64,000 bases of DNA, taken from positions 18,965 to 82,964 of the forward strand of contig JADLAV010000029.1 of the NCBI GenBank assembly GCA_020848075.1, written 5' to 3'. The notes beneath the pieces are model-generated. The model saw only the letters and a program-made list of their open reading frames with translations. It did no database searches and had not been told where the DNA came from. The DNA is from Burkholderiales bacterium (GTDB lineage Bacteria > Pseudomonadota > Gammaproteobacteria > Burkholderiales > SG8-39). The translations under genes and the position numbers were made by a program. The stretch's first letter is position 1. Each line of letters opens with the position of its first letter. Below, piece after piece: positions 26,345 to 38,094 of this stretch.

Positions 26345-27331
26345 ATGGGATTGCTGATCGAGGGCGTCTGGCACGATCGCGGGTACGAGACCCGGAAGAC
26401 CGCGGGGCGATTCCAGCGTCAGCCGACCCAATTCCGCAACTGGATCACGCCCGGCGGCAGCCCGGGACCGAGCGGCAAAGGCGGATTCGCGGCCGAGCCG
26501 GGGCGCTATCACCTCTACGTGAGCTACGCGTGCCCGTGGGCCCATCGGACACTCATCTACCGCGCACTGAAAGGGCTCGAGACCGCGGTCTCCCTCTCGG
26601 TCGTGCACTGGCACATGGGCGAGCACGGCTGGACCTTCGATGCCGGCGAGGGCGTCGTGCCCGACACGGTCAACGGCTCCCGCTTCCTGCATGAGATCTA
26701 CACGCGCGCCGAGCCACGCTACACTGGCCGCGTGTCGGTGCCCGTGCTCTGGGACAAACGCACCGGCACGATCGTGAGCAACGAATCGTCCGAGATCATC
26801 CGCATGTTCAACTCGGCGTTCGACGGCGTCGGCGCGCGTGCCGGCAACTACTATCCGGCGCGCCTCGGTGCCGAGATCGATGCGCTGAACGCGCGGATCT
26901 ACGAGACGGTGAACAACGGCGTCTACCGCTGCGGCTTCGCGACTTCGCAGGAAGCGTACGACGAGGCAGTGGCGCCGCTCTTCGAGAGCCTCGACTGGCT
27001 CGATGCGCGGCTGGCCGACCGCCGCTACCTGTGCGGCGGGGCGCCGACCGAGGCCGACTGGCGGCTCTTGCCGACGCTGCTGCGATTCGACCTGGTTTAC
27101 TTCGGGCTCTTCAAGTGCAATCTCCGCCGCATCGCCGACTACGCCCATCTGTCGCAGTACCTGCGCGACCTCTACCAGCATCCGGGCATCGCGGCGACGG
27201 TCAACATCGGCCACGTCCGCCGGCACTACTACGGACTGCGCCACGTGAACCCGAGCGGGGTCGTGCCGGTCGGTCCGCGCATCGATCTCGACGCGCCCCA
27301 CGACCGGGCGCGGCTCGCGAGCGTCTCCTGA
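26345..27331 (+). CDS. Glutathionyl-hydroquinone reductase (Xi-class GST, YqjG/PcpF-like)
   Basis: Reduces glutathionyl-hydroquinones, releasing glutathione disulfide, in the cytoplasm. The 328-residue length, the N-terminal GRFQRQPTQFRNWIT and the catalytic YACPWAHRTLIYRALKGLE with nucleophile Cys63 are diagnostic for the Xi class; VVHWHMGEHGWTF and the all-helical C-terminal domain with GGAPTEADWRLLPTLLRFD also fit. A GGAGGA lies close upstream of the ATG. It is a stand-alone gene following the TssQ-like gene by 70 bases and convergent with the AI-2E family permease. Confidence 0.92.
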   Translation: MGLLIEGVWHDRGYETRKTAGRFQRQPTQFRNWITPGGSPGPSGKGGFAAEPGRYHLYVSYACPWAHRTLIYRALKGLETAVSLSVVHWHMGEHGWTFDAGEGVVPDTVNGSRFLHEIYTRAEPRYTGRVSVPVLWDKRTGTIVSNESSEIIRMFNSAFDGVGARAGNYYPARLGAEIDALNARIYETVNNGVYRCGFATSQEAYDEAVAPLFESLDWLDARLADRRYLCGGAPTEADWRLLPTLLRFDLVYFGLFKCNLRRIADYAHLSQYLRDLYQHPGIAATVNIGHVRRHYYGLRHVNPSGVVPVGPRIDLDAPHDRARLASVS

Positions 27332-27350
27332 CGCCGCCGCGCGGCGAGGC

Positions 27351-28469
27351 TCAGCTGTCCGGTCGCTTTCCCGGCGCGGGATCCTGGCCCCCGGGGGTGC
27401 GCGGCTCGACCGGCGCTCCCCCGGAGCCCTCTGCTACCCACGCCGCCAGCAGCTTGTATGTCACCGCGAGCAGCACCGGGCCGATGAAGATGCCGATCAG
27501 TCCGAACGCGAGCAGGCCGCCGATCACCCCCGCGAAGATCAGGAGCAGCGGCAGGTCGGCCCCGCGCTTGATGAGGAACGGACGCAGGATGTTGTCCAGT
27601 GTCACGACGGGAATCGTCCACAGGAGGAGCGCGGTTCCCCACACGGGGTCGCCCGTCCAATAGAGCCAGGCGATTGCCGGGAAGAGCACCGGCCACACGC
27701 CGATCTGCGCGATCGCGAGGATGAACATCACGACGGTGAGGACCGGCGCGAAAGGAATCCCCGCGACGGCGAGTCCGATGCCGCCGAGCGCCGCCTGCAC
27801 GAGCGCGGTGAGCACCACACCGAGGGCGACGCCGCGGATCGCCTGCGCGGCAAGAATCACCACGCCGTCTCCGCGCTCGCCCGCGAGCCGCCGCACGAAT
27901 CCACGCACGCCGGCACCGAGGCTCTCGCCGGAAACGTAGAGGATCGCCGTGATCACGACCGTCAGCAGGAACTGCACGATCATGAGCCCGAGCCCCCCGA
28001 CCTGCCCGGCGAACCATCTCGCCGCGTGGCCGACGTACGGCGCGATCTTCGGCAGAAACTCGGCGCCGCCACTCGCGACGGTATCGCGCCAGGCCGTGTC
28101 GGCCCTCTCGCCAATCAGCGGCAGTCGCAGGACCCACTCGGGCGGCGGGGGCAGTTCACGCGCAGTCACCGACTTCGCCCACGCGCTGATCTCGTCGACG
28201 TGCTGGACGATCGCCCCGATCGCCAGGGAGAACGGGATGACGAACACGAGCAGCAGGGCCAGCGTCAGCGCCGTGGCTGCAAGCCAGCGCCGGCCCCACA
28301 GGTGCGCCTGGATCCCGATCAGCAGCGGCCACGTCGCGACCGCGATCATCGTCGCCCAGACGAGCGACGGGAGGAAGGGCCGCAGGATCCAGAGCGTCGC
28401 CGCGATCAGCAAGCCGATCGTGAGGACGGCGAGGACGGTGCGGGTGAGGTCGCGCGGAATCTCGGCCAT
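27351..28469 (-). CDS. AI-2E family transporter (YdiK/PerM-like membrane protein)
   Basis: A 372-residue integral membrane protein of the UPF0118 family. Hydrophobic helices are seen at the N-terminus (TVLAVLTIGLLIAATLWIL, LVWATMIAVATWPLLIGI), in the middle (IVQFLLTVVITAILYVSGES) and in a C-terminal bundle holding the family block WTIPVVTLDNILRPFLIKRG and FAGVIGGLLAFGLIGIFIGP. Members have been linked to export of autoinducer-2 or to Na+/H+ exchange, so the substrate is open. It is divergent from the DMT permease, with about 150 bases between them. Confidence 0.9.
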   Translation of the reverse strand: MAEIPRDLTRTVLAVLTIGLLIAATLWILRPFLPSLVWATMIAVATWPLLIGIQAHLWGRRWLAATALTLALLLVFVIPFSLAIGAIVQHVDEISAWAKSVTARELPPPPEWVLRLPLIGERADTAWRDTVASGGAEFLPKIAPYVGHAARWFAGQVGGLGLMIVQFLLTVVITAILYVSGESLGAGVRGFVRRLAGERGDGVVILAAQAIRGVALGVVLTALVQAALGGIGLAVAGIPFAPVLTVVMFILAIAQIGVWPVLFPAIAWLYWTGDPVWGTALLLWTIPVVTLDNILRPFLIKRGADLPLLLIFAGVIGGLLAFGLIGIFIGPVLLAVTYKLLAAWVAEGSGGAPVEPRTPGGQDPAPGKRPDS

Positions 28470-28575
28470 GGCGGCGAAGCGTTGCGGGATGTTACCCGGC
28501 GAGCGCGAAAAGCGAAACTTCGCCCTGCTGGTGCCGCTTCGTTCCCGGATCCGGGTATTTCTGTTTCAATACGCC

Positions 28576-28601
28576 CGGGCGGCGGAATCGATTGCCGCCC
28601 G
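28576..28601 (+). promoter_or_regulatory. Hairpin in the leader of the DMT permease gene
   Basis: CGGGCGGC (28576-28583) and GCCGCCCG (28594-28601) form a perfect 8-bp GC stem with a 10-base loop, ending 3 bases before a strong ribosome binding site AAGGAG (28605-28610). It could influence ribosome access to the leader peptide at 28617; this is inference. Confidence 0.4.
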
Positions 28602-28616
28602 TACAAGGAGACTTCG

Positions 28617-28679
28617 ATGAGCGTGGGACGAGCGATGCCTGCCGCACGGATCGGCTGTCCGGACGCGCGCTCGGCGTGA
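28617..28679 (+). CDS. Possible 20-residue leader peptide
   Basis: An ATG at 28617, 6 bases after AAGGAG, opens a frame encoding MSVGRAMPAARIGCPDARSA and ending in TGA at 28677-28679. The stop overlaps the GTG at 28676 that can start the permease (GTGA). A strong ribosome binding site followed by a short frame that ends exactly at the next start suggests translational coupling. It has no recognisable family and may be only a by-product of an upstream start. Confidence 0.35.
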   Translation: MSVGRAMPAARIGCPDARSA

Positions 28680-29587
28680 GCGTGCCGCGCACCTCGCCGG
28701 TCGTGATCGGCCCGCGGCTCGGGATCGCCCTCCTCCTCGCGATCGCCACGACGTTCGGCTCGAACCACGTCGCCGCTCGCGTCGCGTTCGAGCACGGTGC
28801 GAGCGTGACCACCGCCGTGGCCGTGCGGGCGTCGTTCACGGCGCTTTTCGTGCTGGCGCTGGCCCGGCTGCAGGGCATCAGCCTTGCGCTGCCGCGCGCC
28901 CGGCTCACGCGCGCGGCCGGCGTGGGCGCGCTCCTCGCCCTGCAAAGCTATTGCCTCTTCGCGGCGGTCGCCCGCATTCCCGTCGCGCTCGCGCTGCTCT
29001 CGTTCTACACGTTTCCGATGCTGCTCGCGCTGCTCTCCTGGGCAACCGGCGGCGAGCGGCCAGCCCGCCGGGCGCTCCTCGCCATGCCGATCGCGCTCGC
29101 AGGGCTCGTGCTTGCCCTCGATGTCCTCGGCAAGACCGGCGACATCGCGTCGCGCTGGACCGAGATCGGCGCCGGCGTCGGTTTTGCGCTCGCAGCAGCC
29201 TTCTCGTTCGCGCTCGTGTTCCTGCTCACCACGCGCTGGCTGAAGGAGGTGGACGGCCGGGTGCGCACCTTCTATACGACCGCCGTTGCCGCGGTGCTCG
29301 TGACGGCGGCCGGCGCCGCGGCCGGGAGCTTCGCCCTACCGCACGACCCCACGGGCTGGCTCGGCTTGGCCGCGCTGACGGTGCTGTACGGCTCGGCAAT
29401 CACCTCGCTCTTCGTGCTGCTGCCGCGTCTCGGCGCGGTGAGCAACTCGGTCGTGCTCAGCTTCGAACCGATTGCCGTCCTCTTCATCGCCTGGGTCATC
29501 CTCGGGCAGACGGTCAACGCCCTGCAGGCGGCAGGCGCGTTCGTCGTGATCGGCGCGATCGCGTTCCTCGGCACGGGGAGGCGGTAG
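28676..29587 (+). CDS. EamA/DMT superfamily permease
   Basis: A membrane protein of about 303 residues with ten predicted helices in two EamA repeats (about residues 8-145 and 155-295): LGIALLLAIATTFGSNHVAA near the N-terminus, ALALLSFYTFPMLLALLSW in the first half and LSFEPIAVLFIAWVILGQTV in the second, the last being the typical EamA closing motif. Members export amino acids, metabolites or drugs; the substrate is not readable. The start is uncertain: GTG at 28676 is coupled to the short upstream frame, GTG at 28682 is possible, and an earlier in-frame start at 28592 lies in the leader hairpin. Confidence 0.85.
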   Translation: MSVPRTSPVVIGPRLGIALLLAIATTFGSNHVAARVAFEHGASVTTAVAVRASFTALFVLALARLQGISLALPRARLTRAAGVGALLALQSYCLFAAVARIPVALALLSFYTFPMLLALLSWATGGERPARRALLAMPIALAGLVLALDVLGKTGDIASRWTEIGAGVGFALAAAFSFALVFLLTTRWLKEVDGRVRTFYTTAVAAVLVTAAGAAAGSFALPHDPTGWLGLAALTVLYGSAITSLFVLLPRLGAVSNSVVLSFEPIAVLFIAWVILGQTVNALQAAGAFVVIGAIAFLGTGRR

Positions 29588-29599
29588 GCGAGCGCTCCT

Positions 29600-31192
<1,593 letters not shown>

Positions 31193-31363
31193 TTCGAAAT
31201 GCTCGTGCGTGGAGTGGAGGGAGCCGCGAATTTTACAGCCCACCGCACAACCGGGCAACCTGAAAGGGGAATTCCCCGCATGCCGGCACGCGTCGTTGCG
31301 GTTTGCGCGCCGTCGGAATAGGCTAACCACATCATAGTTCCGGAATCCGGGATGGAGAGAGCG

Positions 31364-32131
31364 ATGGCGCGATGGATCAGATTCGAGCGATCCGGCACTG
31401 CCGGGTTTGGCCAGCTGGACGGGGAGACGGTGCGTGTTCATTCGGGGGACATGCTCGGCGCGAACGCACCGACCGGCGAGACCGTGCCGCTGTCGGCGGT
31501 GCGGCTGCTCACCCCGACCACGCCGACGAAGATGCTCGCGCTGTGGAACAACTTCCACGCGCTCGCGGCAAAGCTGAACCTCGCGACGCCCGCCGAGCCG
31601 CTCTACTTCCTGAAGTCGCCCAACTCCTTTCTCCCGGGCGGCGCGACCATCCGGAGGCCCGCCGCCTATGACGGCAAGGTCGTGTTCGAGGGCGAGCTCG
31701 GCATCGTGATCGGCAAGACCTGCCGCGCGGTCGGCGTCGAGGAGGCGAGGCGCAACATCTTCGGCTACACGTGCATCAATGACGTGACCGCGGCGGACCT
31801 GATCAATCGCGATCCGACTTTCGCGCAATGGACCCGCGCGAAGAGCTTCGACACCTTCGGTGTCTTCGGCCCGGCCGTCGCAACCGGGCTCGATCCGTCC
31901 ACGCTCACCGTCCGCACGGTCCTGAACGGCCAGGAACGGCAGCACTACCCGGTGTCGGACATGGTGTTCGGCCCGTCCGAGCTCGTGAGCCTCGTCTCGC
32001 GCGACATCACGATCGAGCCGGGCGACGTCATCTGCTGCGGAACATCGATCGGGGTCGGCTCGATGAAGCCGGGCAGCACGATCGAGATCACCATCGACGG
32101 GATCGGCACGCTCGCGAACCGCTACGAATGA
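31364..32131 (+). CDS. Fumarylacetoacetate hydrolase family protein
   Basis: A 255-residue protein of the FAH fold, which cleaves C-C bonds of dioxo acids or hydrates, decarboxylates or isomerises related compounds using a divalent metal. Start at 31364 ([11 protein letters not shown]) because GGAGAG precedes it; an ATG 12 bases earlier is also in frame. Conserved parts are [33 protein letters not shown] with the metal-binding Glu pair, [20 protein letters not shown] and [20 protein letters not shown]. It stands alone, divergent from aceB and convergent with ntrC, so the substrate is open. Confidence 0.9.
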   Translation: MARWIRFERSGTAGFGQLDGETVRVHSGDMLGANAPTGETVPLSAVRLLTPTTPTKMLALWNNFHALAAKLNLATPAEPLYFLKSPNSFLPGGATIRRPAAYDGKVVFEGELGIVIGKTCRAVGVEEARRNIFGYTCINDVTAADLINRDPTFAQWTRAKSFDTFGVFGPAVATGLDPSTLTVRTVLNGQERQHYPVSDMVFGPSELVSLVSRDITIEPGDVICCGTSIGVGSMKPGSTIEITIDGIGTLANRYE

Positions 32132-32200
32132 GTCGCGCCACGCTCGCCGGCATCTGCCGGTTCGCGCCGGCGCGCGCGCCCTGGCGCTCGCCTGGCGTGC

Positions 32201-33609
<1,409 letters not shown>

Positions 33610-33613
<4 letters not shown>

Positions 33614-34665
33614 GGCTTGGTTCCGTTTGCGGCAAGCGGCAGAAGGATGCGAAAGACCGTCCGGCCGGGCTGGCTCTCGCACTCGATCGCGCCGCGGTGA
33701 TGCTGGACGTAGGTCTGCGCCAGCGTGAGCCCGAGGCCGGTGCCGCCTTCGCGGCCTGAGACGAGCGGATGGAAGACGCGGTCCCGCAGCGCGTCGGGCA
33801 CGCCCGGGCCGTTGTCGATGACGTCGAGCTCGGCCACCGACCGGTGGAAGGTCTTGGCGATCGTGACGAAGCGCGCCACTCGCGTGCGCAGCACGATCTC
33901 GCCGCGGCCCTTCACCGCCTGCGCGGCGTTCCGCGCGACGTTCAGCACCGCCTGGATGAGCTGCTCCCGGTCGCCCAGGAGCTCGGGCAGGCTCGCATCG
34001 TAGTCGCGGTGCACCTGCAGCTCGGGGAATTCGGCGAGGATCAGGCTGCGCACGCGCTCGCTCACCTCGTGGATGTTCACCGGACCGCGGGTGGTCGGGC
34101 GATGCGGCGTGAGCAGCCGGTCGACGAGCAGCTGCAGCCGATCGGCCTCCTTGATGATCACCTGCGTGTACTCGTGCAGCGCCGGCCGGTCGAGCTCCCG
34201 CTCCAGGAGCTGCGCGGAGCCGCGCAATCCTCCCAGCGGGTTCTTGATCTCGTGCGCGAGGTTCCGGATGAGCTCACGGTTCGCGAACGCTTGCGCGAGC
34301 TCGCGCTCCTCGCGCTCGAGCCGCAGGCGCTGGTCGATCGAGCGGAGCTCGAGGGTGAGCGCCGCGTCAGGCGCATCGAGCGGGCTCGCGAGCAGGTTGA
34401 CGTGAAGCGGCTCGCGGTCGGGCCGCTCGAGGTCGGTCGCCTGGTTCCAGATTCCGCGCTGCTCGGCGATCGCCTGCGCCAGCCGCTCGCCGAGCGGCGC
34501 GACGTTCTCGAAGAGACCGAGGAACGACTGCCCGCGCAGCGTCCGCGCGCTCTGCTCGAGCATGCTCTCGGCGGCCGGATTGACGTAGACGATGCGCAGA
34601 TCGCGGTCGAGCAGGACGACCGCCGTGGCGAGGAGGTCGAGGCCGGCGAACGCAGCCGCGCTCAT
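33610..34665 (-). CDS. ntrB: Nitrogen regulation sensor histidine kinase NtrB
   Basis: Cytoplasmic histidine kinase/phosphatase that senses nitrogen status through PII and phosphorylates NtrC. The 351-residue protein has a PAS domain (about 8-115, DLRIVYVNPAAESMLEQSAR), a dimerisation domain with the phospho-acceptor in HEIKNPLGGLRGSAQ (His near 137) and an ATPase domain with the boxes NVARNAAQAVKGRG, VIDNGPGVPDALRD and EGGTGLGLTLAQTYVQHHRG. No transmembrane segment is present, as expected. It overlaps ntrC by 4 bases. Confidence 0.95.
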
Positions 34666-34753
34666 ACGCGCTCCCGCGCGCGGGCAGCGCCGTGCGGCAG
34701 ATGTAAACGGGATTCGAAGCCGGCGCGGGAGCCGGTGCGCTCTGCCCGCGCGG

Positions 34754-35254
34754 CTACTTCACGCTGGCGAGTTCCCTCGTGATCGCCGCGACGTTGCGCT
34801 CGTGCCGGTCGACCGCTTCCTTGAGGGGCTGCAGGCGATCGAGGACCTTCTGGTAGTTGCGCTCGTCGCCGTTGCGGATGCCCTCCTCCTCGGAGAGCTT
34901 CGCCCGCGCGTCGGCCAGGCTTCGCTCCTCGACAGAGAGCTCGTTCTCGAGAATGCGGCGCCGCGCCTCGTCGCGCGAGCGCTGCGTGTCGCGGTCGACG
35001 CGCGGGAAGTTCGCCGGCCGCGCCGACGCCGGCGCAGCAGCGGCGACCGGCGGCATCGCCGACACCACCGAGATCTCGCGACTCACCACCACGCAGCTCT
35101 TGCCCTCGGTTTCCTTCTTGATGTTCGTGTAGTGCGAGCGCCCGTCGTTCATGCACCGCCAGACGGTGGGCTGACCGACGTTGCCCTGCGCGAGCGCCAG
35201 CGGCGCGGCGAGAAGCGCAATGCTCGCAACCGCATAAAGGGGGAGTCGCGCCAT
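34754..35254 (-). CDS. Secreted DUF4124-type protein with coiled coil
   Basis: Start at the ATG at 35254 (MARLPLYAVASI), 8 bases after GAGG; 166 residues. A signal peptide ends near PLALAQ (about residue 23). A DUF4124-like segment follows (VWRCMNDGRSHYTNIKKETE, then CVVVSREI), and the second half is a charged helix, likely coiled coil (RDEARRRILENELSVEERSL, then DRLQPLKEAVDRHERNVAA). Function unknown. It lies between glnA and ntrB, a position where such a gene is repeatedly found in betaproteobacteria as far as I recall; no nitrogen-related motif is visible. Confidence 0.75.
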   Translation of the reverse strand: MARLPLYAVASIALLAAPLALAQGNVGQPTVWRCMNDGRSHYTNIKKETEGKSCVVVSREISVVSAMPPVAAAAPASARPANFPRVDRDTQRSRDEARRRILENELSVEERSLADARAKLSEEEGIRNGDERNYQKVLDRLQPLKEAVDRHERNVAAITRELASVK

Positions 35255-35422
35255 GGCCGGCACCTCGGCTGAGACGGGAGGAGCAGTCTATGGCAAAAGC
35301 GCCCTGATTACAAAACACCTTGGAGCCTCGGTCGGGGCTTACTTCACGCTGCCGCGGAAGGACCGGCGCCCTCGCCGCGCGGGCGCGCGCGCACCGCGCG
35401 GTCATATTGCGCACTGCACCAG

Positions 35423-35456
35423 GAAAAGAGGGCGGACCGCTCTCCCCCTGGTCCGC
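35423..35456 (-). terminator. Intrinsic terminator downstream of glnA
   Basis: Read on the minus strand, GCGGACC and GGTCCGC form a 7-bp stem around an 11-base loop (35432-35456), followed by CCCTCTTTTCC. It begins about 57 bases after the glnA stop and would end the glnA transcript before the DUF4124 gene and ntrBC, allowing glnA to be made in excess. Confidence 0.6.
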
Positions 35457-35512
35457 GATCTCCCGGCAGGTACCCGCGCGCGGGCACCCGGGCCGGGGTA
35501 CCCACCCGCAGG

Positions 35513-36928
35513 TCACGCGCTGTAATACATGTCGAATTCCAACGGGTGGGTCGTCATGCGGAAGCGCGTGACCTCCTCTTCCTTGAGCGCCATGTACGCG
35601 TCGATCATGTCGTTCGAGAACACCCCGCCGCGCATGAGGAACTCGCGATCCTTGTCGAGCTCCTCGAGCGCCTGGTCGAGCGAGTGGCAGACGTGCGGAA
35701 CCTTCGCGGCCTCTTCCGGCGGCAGGTCGTAGAGGTTCTTGTCCATCGGGTCGCCCGGCTTGATCTTGTTCTGCACGCCGTCCAGCCCGGCGAGCAGCAT
35801 CGCGGCGAACGCGAGGTACGGGTTCGCCGTCGGGTCCGGGAATCGCACTTCCACGCGGCGGCCGTTCGGGCTCGCCACGTAGGGAATGCGGCACGCAGCC
35901 GAGCGGTTGCGCGACGAGTACGCGAGGTTGATCGGCGCCTCGAAGCCCGGCACCAGGCGCTTGTACGAGTTGGTCCCGGGGTTGGTGATCGCGGTCAGCG
36001 CCTTCGCGTGCTTGATGATCCCGCCGATGTAGTGCAGCGCGAAGTCCGACAGGCCGGCATATCCATTCCCTGCGAACAGGTTCTTTCCGTCCTTCCACAC
36101 CGACTGGTGCACGTGCATGCCCGAACCGTTATCGCCGACCACCGGCTTCGGCATGAACGTGGCGGTCTTGCCGTAGGAGGCGGCTGTCATCCACACGGTG
36201 TACTTCAGGACCTGCATCCAGTCGGCGCGCTTCACCAGCGTATTGAAGCGCGTGCCGATCTCGGCCTGGCCGGGCGCCGCAACCTCGTGGTGATGCACCT
36301 CGACCTCGACGCCCTGCTGATCGAGCGCGAGGCACATCGCGTTGCGGATGTCCTGCTGCGTGTCCACCGGCGGCACCGGAAAGTACCCGCCCTTGACCGC
36401 GGCGCGGTGCCCCATGTTGCCGCCCTCGTACTCCTCGCCGGAGGACCACGGCGCCTCCTCGGACTTGATCTTCACGTGGCACCCGGACATGTCGACGTGC
36501 CAGGTGACCGAGTCGAAGATGAAGAACTCGGGTTCGGGGCCGAAGTACGCGGTGTCGCCGAGGCCGGTCGACTTGAGATAGGCCTCGGCGCGCTTCGCGA
36601 TCGAGCGCGGATCGCGGTCGTAACCCTTCATGTCGGTGGGCTCGATCACGTCGCACGTGATGTTGAGCACCGTCTCGTCGGTGAACGGGTCCAGGCGCGC
36701 GCTGTCGGCATCGGGCAGAAGGAGCATGTCGGAGGCCTCGATGCCCTTCCATCCCGCGATCGAGGAGCCGTCGAACGCGTGGCCGTGCTCGAACTTCTCG
36801 TCGGTGAAGTGGCTCGCGGGCACCGACACGTGCTGCTCCTTGCCGCGCGTGTCGGTGAAGCGCAGGTCGACGAACTTGACCTCGCGGTCCTTGATGAGCT
36901 TCAGTACGTCGGCAGGCTTCATTGACAT
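35513..36928 (-). CDS. glnA: Glutamine synthetase, type I
   Basis: Forms glutamine from glutamate, ammonia and ATP. Start at the ATG at 36928 ([17 protein letters not shown]), 7 bases after AGGAG; 471 residues, the GSI-beta length. Family blocks: [20 protein letters not shown], the metal/ATP site region [14 protein letters not shown], the catalytic [33 protein letters not shown], and the adenylylation loop [10 protein letters not shown] with the regulatory tyrosine, so activity control by adenylylation is expected. Transcription: sigma-54 promoter match and two NtrC sites upstream. Confidence 0.96.
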   Translation of the reverse strand: MSMKPADVLKLIKDREVKFVDLRFTDTRGKEQHVSVPASHFTDEKFEHGHAFDGSSIAGWKGIEASDMLLLPDADSARLDPFTDETVLNITCDVIEPTDMKGYDRDPRSIAKRAEAYLKSTGLGDTAYFGPEPEFFIFDSVTWHVDMSGCHVKIKSEEAPWSSGEEYEGGNMGHRAAVKGGYFPVPPVDTQQDIRNAMCLALDQQGVEVEVHHHEVAAPGQAEIGTRFNTLVKRADWMQVLKYTVWMTAASYGKTATFMPKPVVGDNGSGMHVHQSVWKDGKNLFAGNGYAGLSDFALHYIGGIIKHAKALTAITNPGTNSYKRLVPGFEAPINLAYSSRNRSAACRIPYVASPNGRRVEVRFPDPTANPYLAFAAMLLAGLDGVQNKIKPGDPMDKNLYDLPPEEAAKVPHVCHSLDQALEELDKDREFLMRGGVFSNDMIDAYMALKEEEVTRFRMTTHPLEFDMYYSA

Positions 36929-36989
36929 CCTCGTTCTCCTATGCGATTGAGCGGAACCGTTTTCTGAATTGGCAGCACGAAATGCCAAT

Positions 36990-37005
36990 GGCGAGAACCA
37001 TGCCA
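36990..37005 (-). promoter_or_regulatory. Sigma-54 promoter of glnA
   Basis: On the minus strand this 16-mer reads TGGCATGGTTCTCGCC, against the consensus TGGCACG-N4-TTGCW. The invariant GG and GC dinucleotides are present at the exact required spacing (12 bases start to start). The predicted start of transcription is near 36979, leaving a leader of about 51 bases before the glnA ATG. Confidence 0.65.
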
Positions 37006-37069
37006 CCCCCGTCGATCGAGCTAGCTCCTTGTTCCGTAAGCGAGTTGGCCTCGCCGATGCCAAAGGACG

Positions 37070-37086
37070 TGCATCATCCTGGTGCG
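37070..37086. promoter_or_regulatory. NtrC binding site 1 (proximal)
   Basis: TGCATCATCCTGGTGCG matches the NtrC consensus TGCACC-N5-GGTGCA at 10 of 12 positions. Its centre is about 99 bases upstream of the inferred glnA transcription start and 30 bases from the second site, the face-of-helix spacing expected for tandem NtrC dimers. Confidence 0.6.
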
Positions 37087-37099
37087 ACCTCGTATATTG

Positions 37100-37116
37100 T
37101 GCACGAATTTGGTGCA
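37100..37116. promoter_or_regulatory. NtrC binding site 2 (distal)
   Basis: TGCACGAATTTGGTGCA matches the consensus TGCACC-N5-GGTGCA at 11 of 12 positions. It lies about 129 bases upstream of the inferred glnA start. On the other side it is only 27 bases before an ATG (37143) that could begin the rhodanese gene, so binding there might also affect that gene. Confidence 0.7.
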
Positions 37117-37208
37117 AACCCCGTCCGCCCTGGCGACGTCACATGAAAGATCTTTTATTTCCGATAGTTAAAGTACTCGAACCCAACCCTTCTCTATCTC
37201 TCCGTGCG

Positions 37209-37664
37209 ATGGAGTCATTCGAATCGATGCTTAGCCGTGCTCGTCAGCGAGCGGCCGAGATGAAGCTGCCCTATCGTGGTGCGCTCACCCCCGGTGAGGC
37301 CTTCGCGATCTGGCAGACCGTCATCGGCGCACAGATGGTGGACGTCCGGACGCGAGCCGAGCTCGATTGGGTCGGTCGCGTGCCGGGCGCCTTGCACGTC
37401 GAGTGGACGGGTTATCCCGGGGGCGTGCGAAACGCCCGCTTCGCCGAAGAGCTGCGGCTCGCGGTGGAGCGATCCGAGGCGCCGCTCATGTTCATATGCC
37501 GCAGCGGCCAGCGCTCGCACCACGCAGCCGCGCTCGCCGCGCAGCTGGGCTATGGCGAGGCCTACAACGTCCTCGAGGGATTCGAGGGCGACAAGGACGC
37601 GCGCGGACATCGCAACACGATCAACGGCTGGCGCGTGGCAGGGCTGCCCTGGACGCAAGGTTGA
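37209..37664 (+). CDS. Rhodanese-like sulfurtransferase domain protein
   Basis: A single-domain rhodanese of 151 residues when started at the ATG at 37209 (MESFESMLSRARQRA); an ATG at 37143 would add 22 residues and neither has a clear ribosome binding site. The active loop C97-RSGQRS in FICRSGQRSHHAAALA has the catalytic cysteine, and VDVRTRAELDWVGRVPGALH is the typical entry motif. Such proteins transfer sulfane sulfur; the physiological acceptor is unknown. It faces away from glnA and shares the NtrC-site region with it. Confidence 0.88.
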   Translation: MESFESMLSRARQRAAEMKLPYRGALTPGEAFAIWQTVIGAQMVDVRTRAELDWVGRVPGALHVEWTGYPGGVRNARFAEELRLAVERSEAPLMFICRSGQRSHHAAALAAQLGYGEAYNVLEGFEGDKDARGHRNTINGWRVAGLPWTQG

Positions 37665-37704
37665 TGCGAGGACGGCAGCCGCTTTCTAGCGCAAAGGATC
37701 GCTG

Positions 37705-38061
37705 ATGACCGACAACGACAGCCTGGAAGGACTGCGCCACGCGCTCGCCGCCTTCGCCGCAGAGCGCGACTGGGAGCAGTTCCACAATCCGAAGAACCTG
37801 GTGATGGCGCTCGTCGCCGAGGCGGGCGAGCTGACCGAGCACTTCCAGTGGCTCGACGCCGAGGCGAGCGAGCGGCTCGCGCCGGAGACGCGCGCCGAAG
37901 TGGAGCTCGAGATCGCCGACGTGCTCCTCTTCCTCGTCCGGCTCGCCGACCGGCTCGGCATCGACCCGGTGCAGGCGGCGCGGAAGAAGCTCGCGCTGAA
38001 CGCGGCGAAGTATCCGGTCGAGAAGGCGCGCGGCAAGGCCACGAAGTACGACAAGCTGTAG
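37705..38061 (+). CDS. MazG-like nucleotide pyrophosphohydrolase
   Basis: A 118-residue all-helical protein with the metal-binding pattern of the MazG/dCTPase superfamily: EAGELTEHFQWL (ExxE) followed by EIADVLLFLVRLADRLG (ExxD), and a C-terminal KYPVEKARGKATKY tail seen in dCTP pyrophosphatase-like proteins. Probably cleaves a non-canonical or excess nucleoside triphosphate to the monophosphate and pyrophosphate, cleaning the nucleotide pool. It begins 40 bases after the rhodanese gene and is followed by two tandem hairpins. Confidence 0.88.
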   Translation: MTDNDSLEGLRHALAAFAAERDWEQFHNPKNLVMALVAEAGELTEHFQWLDAEASERLAPETRAEVELEIADVLLFLVRLADRLGIDPVQAARKKLALNAAKYPVEKARGKATKYDKL

Positions 38062-38094
38062 CAGTCTGTTGAACACCCCGCCTCTTCGCAGGAG

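Noticed and set aside
36969..36988. TTGGCA-N8-TGCCAA as an alternative sigma-54 promoter of glnA
   Set aside because: The GG and GC dinucleotides are 10 or 13 bases apart instead of 12; the element at 36990-37005 has the right spacing.
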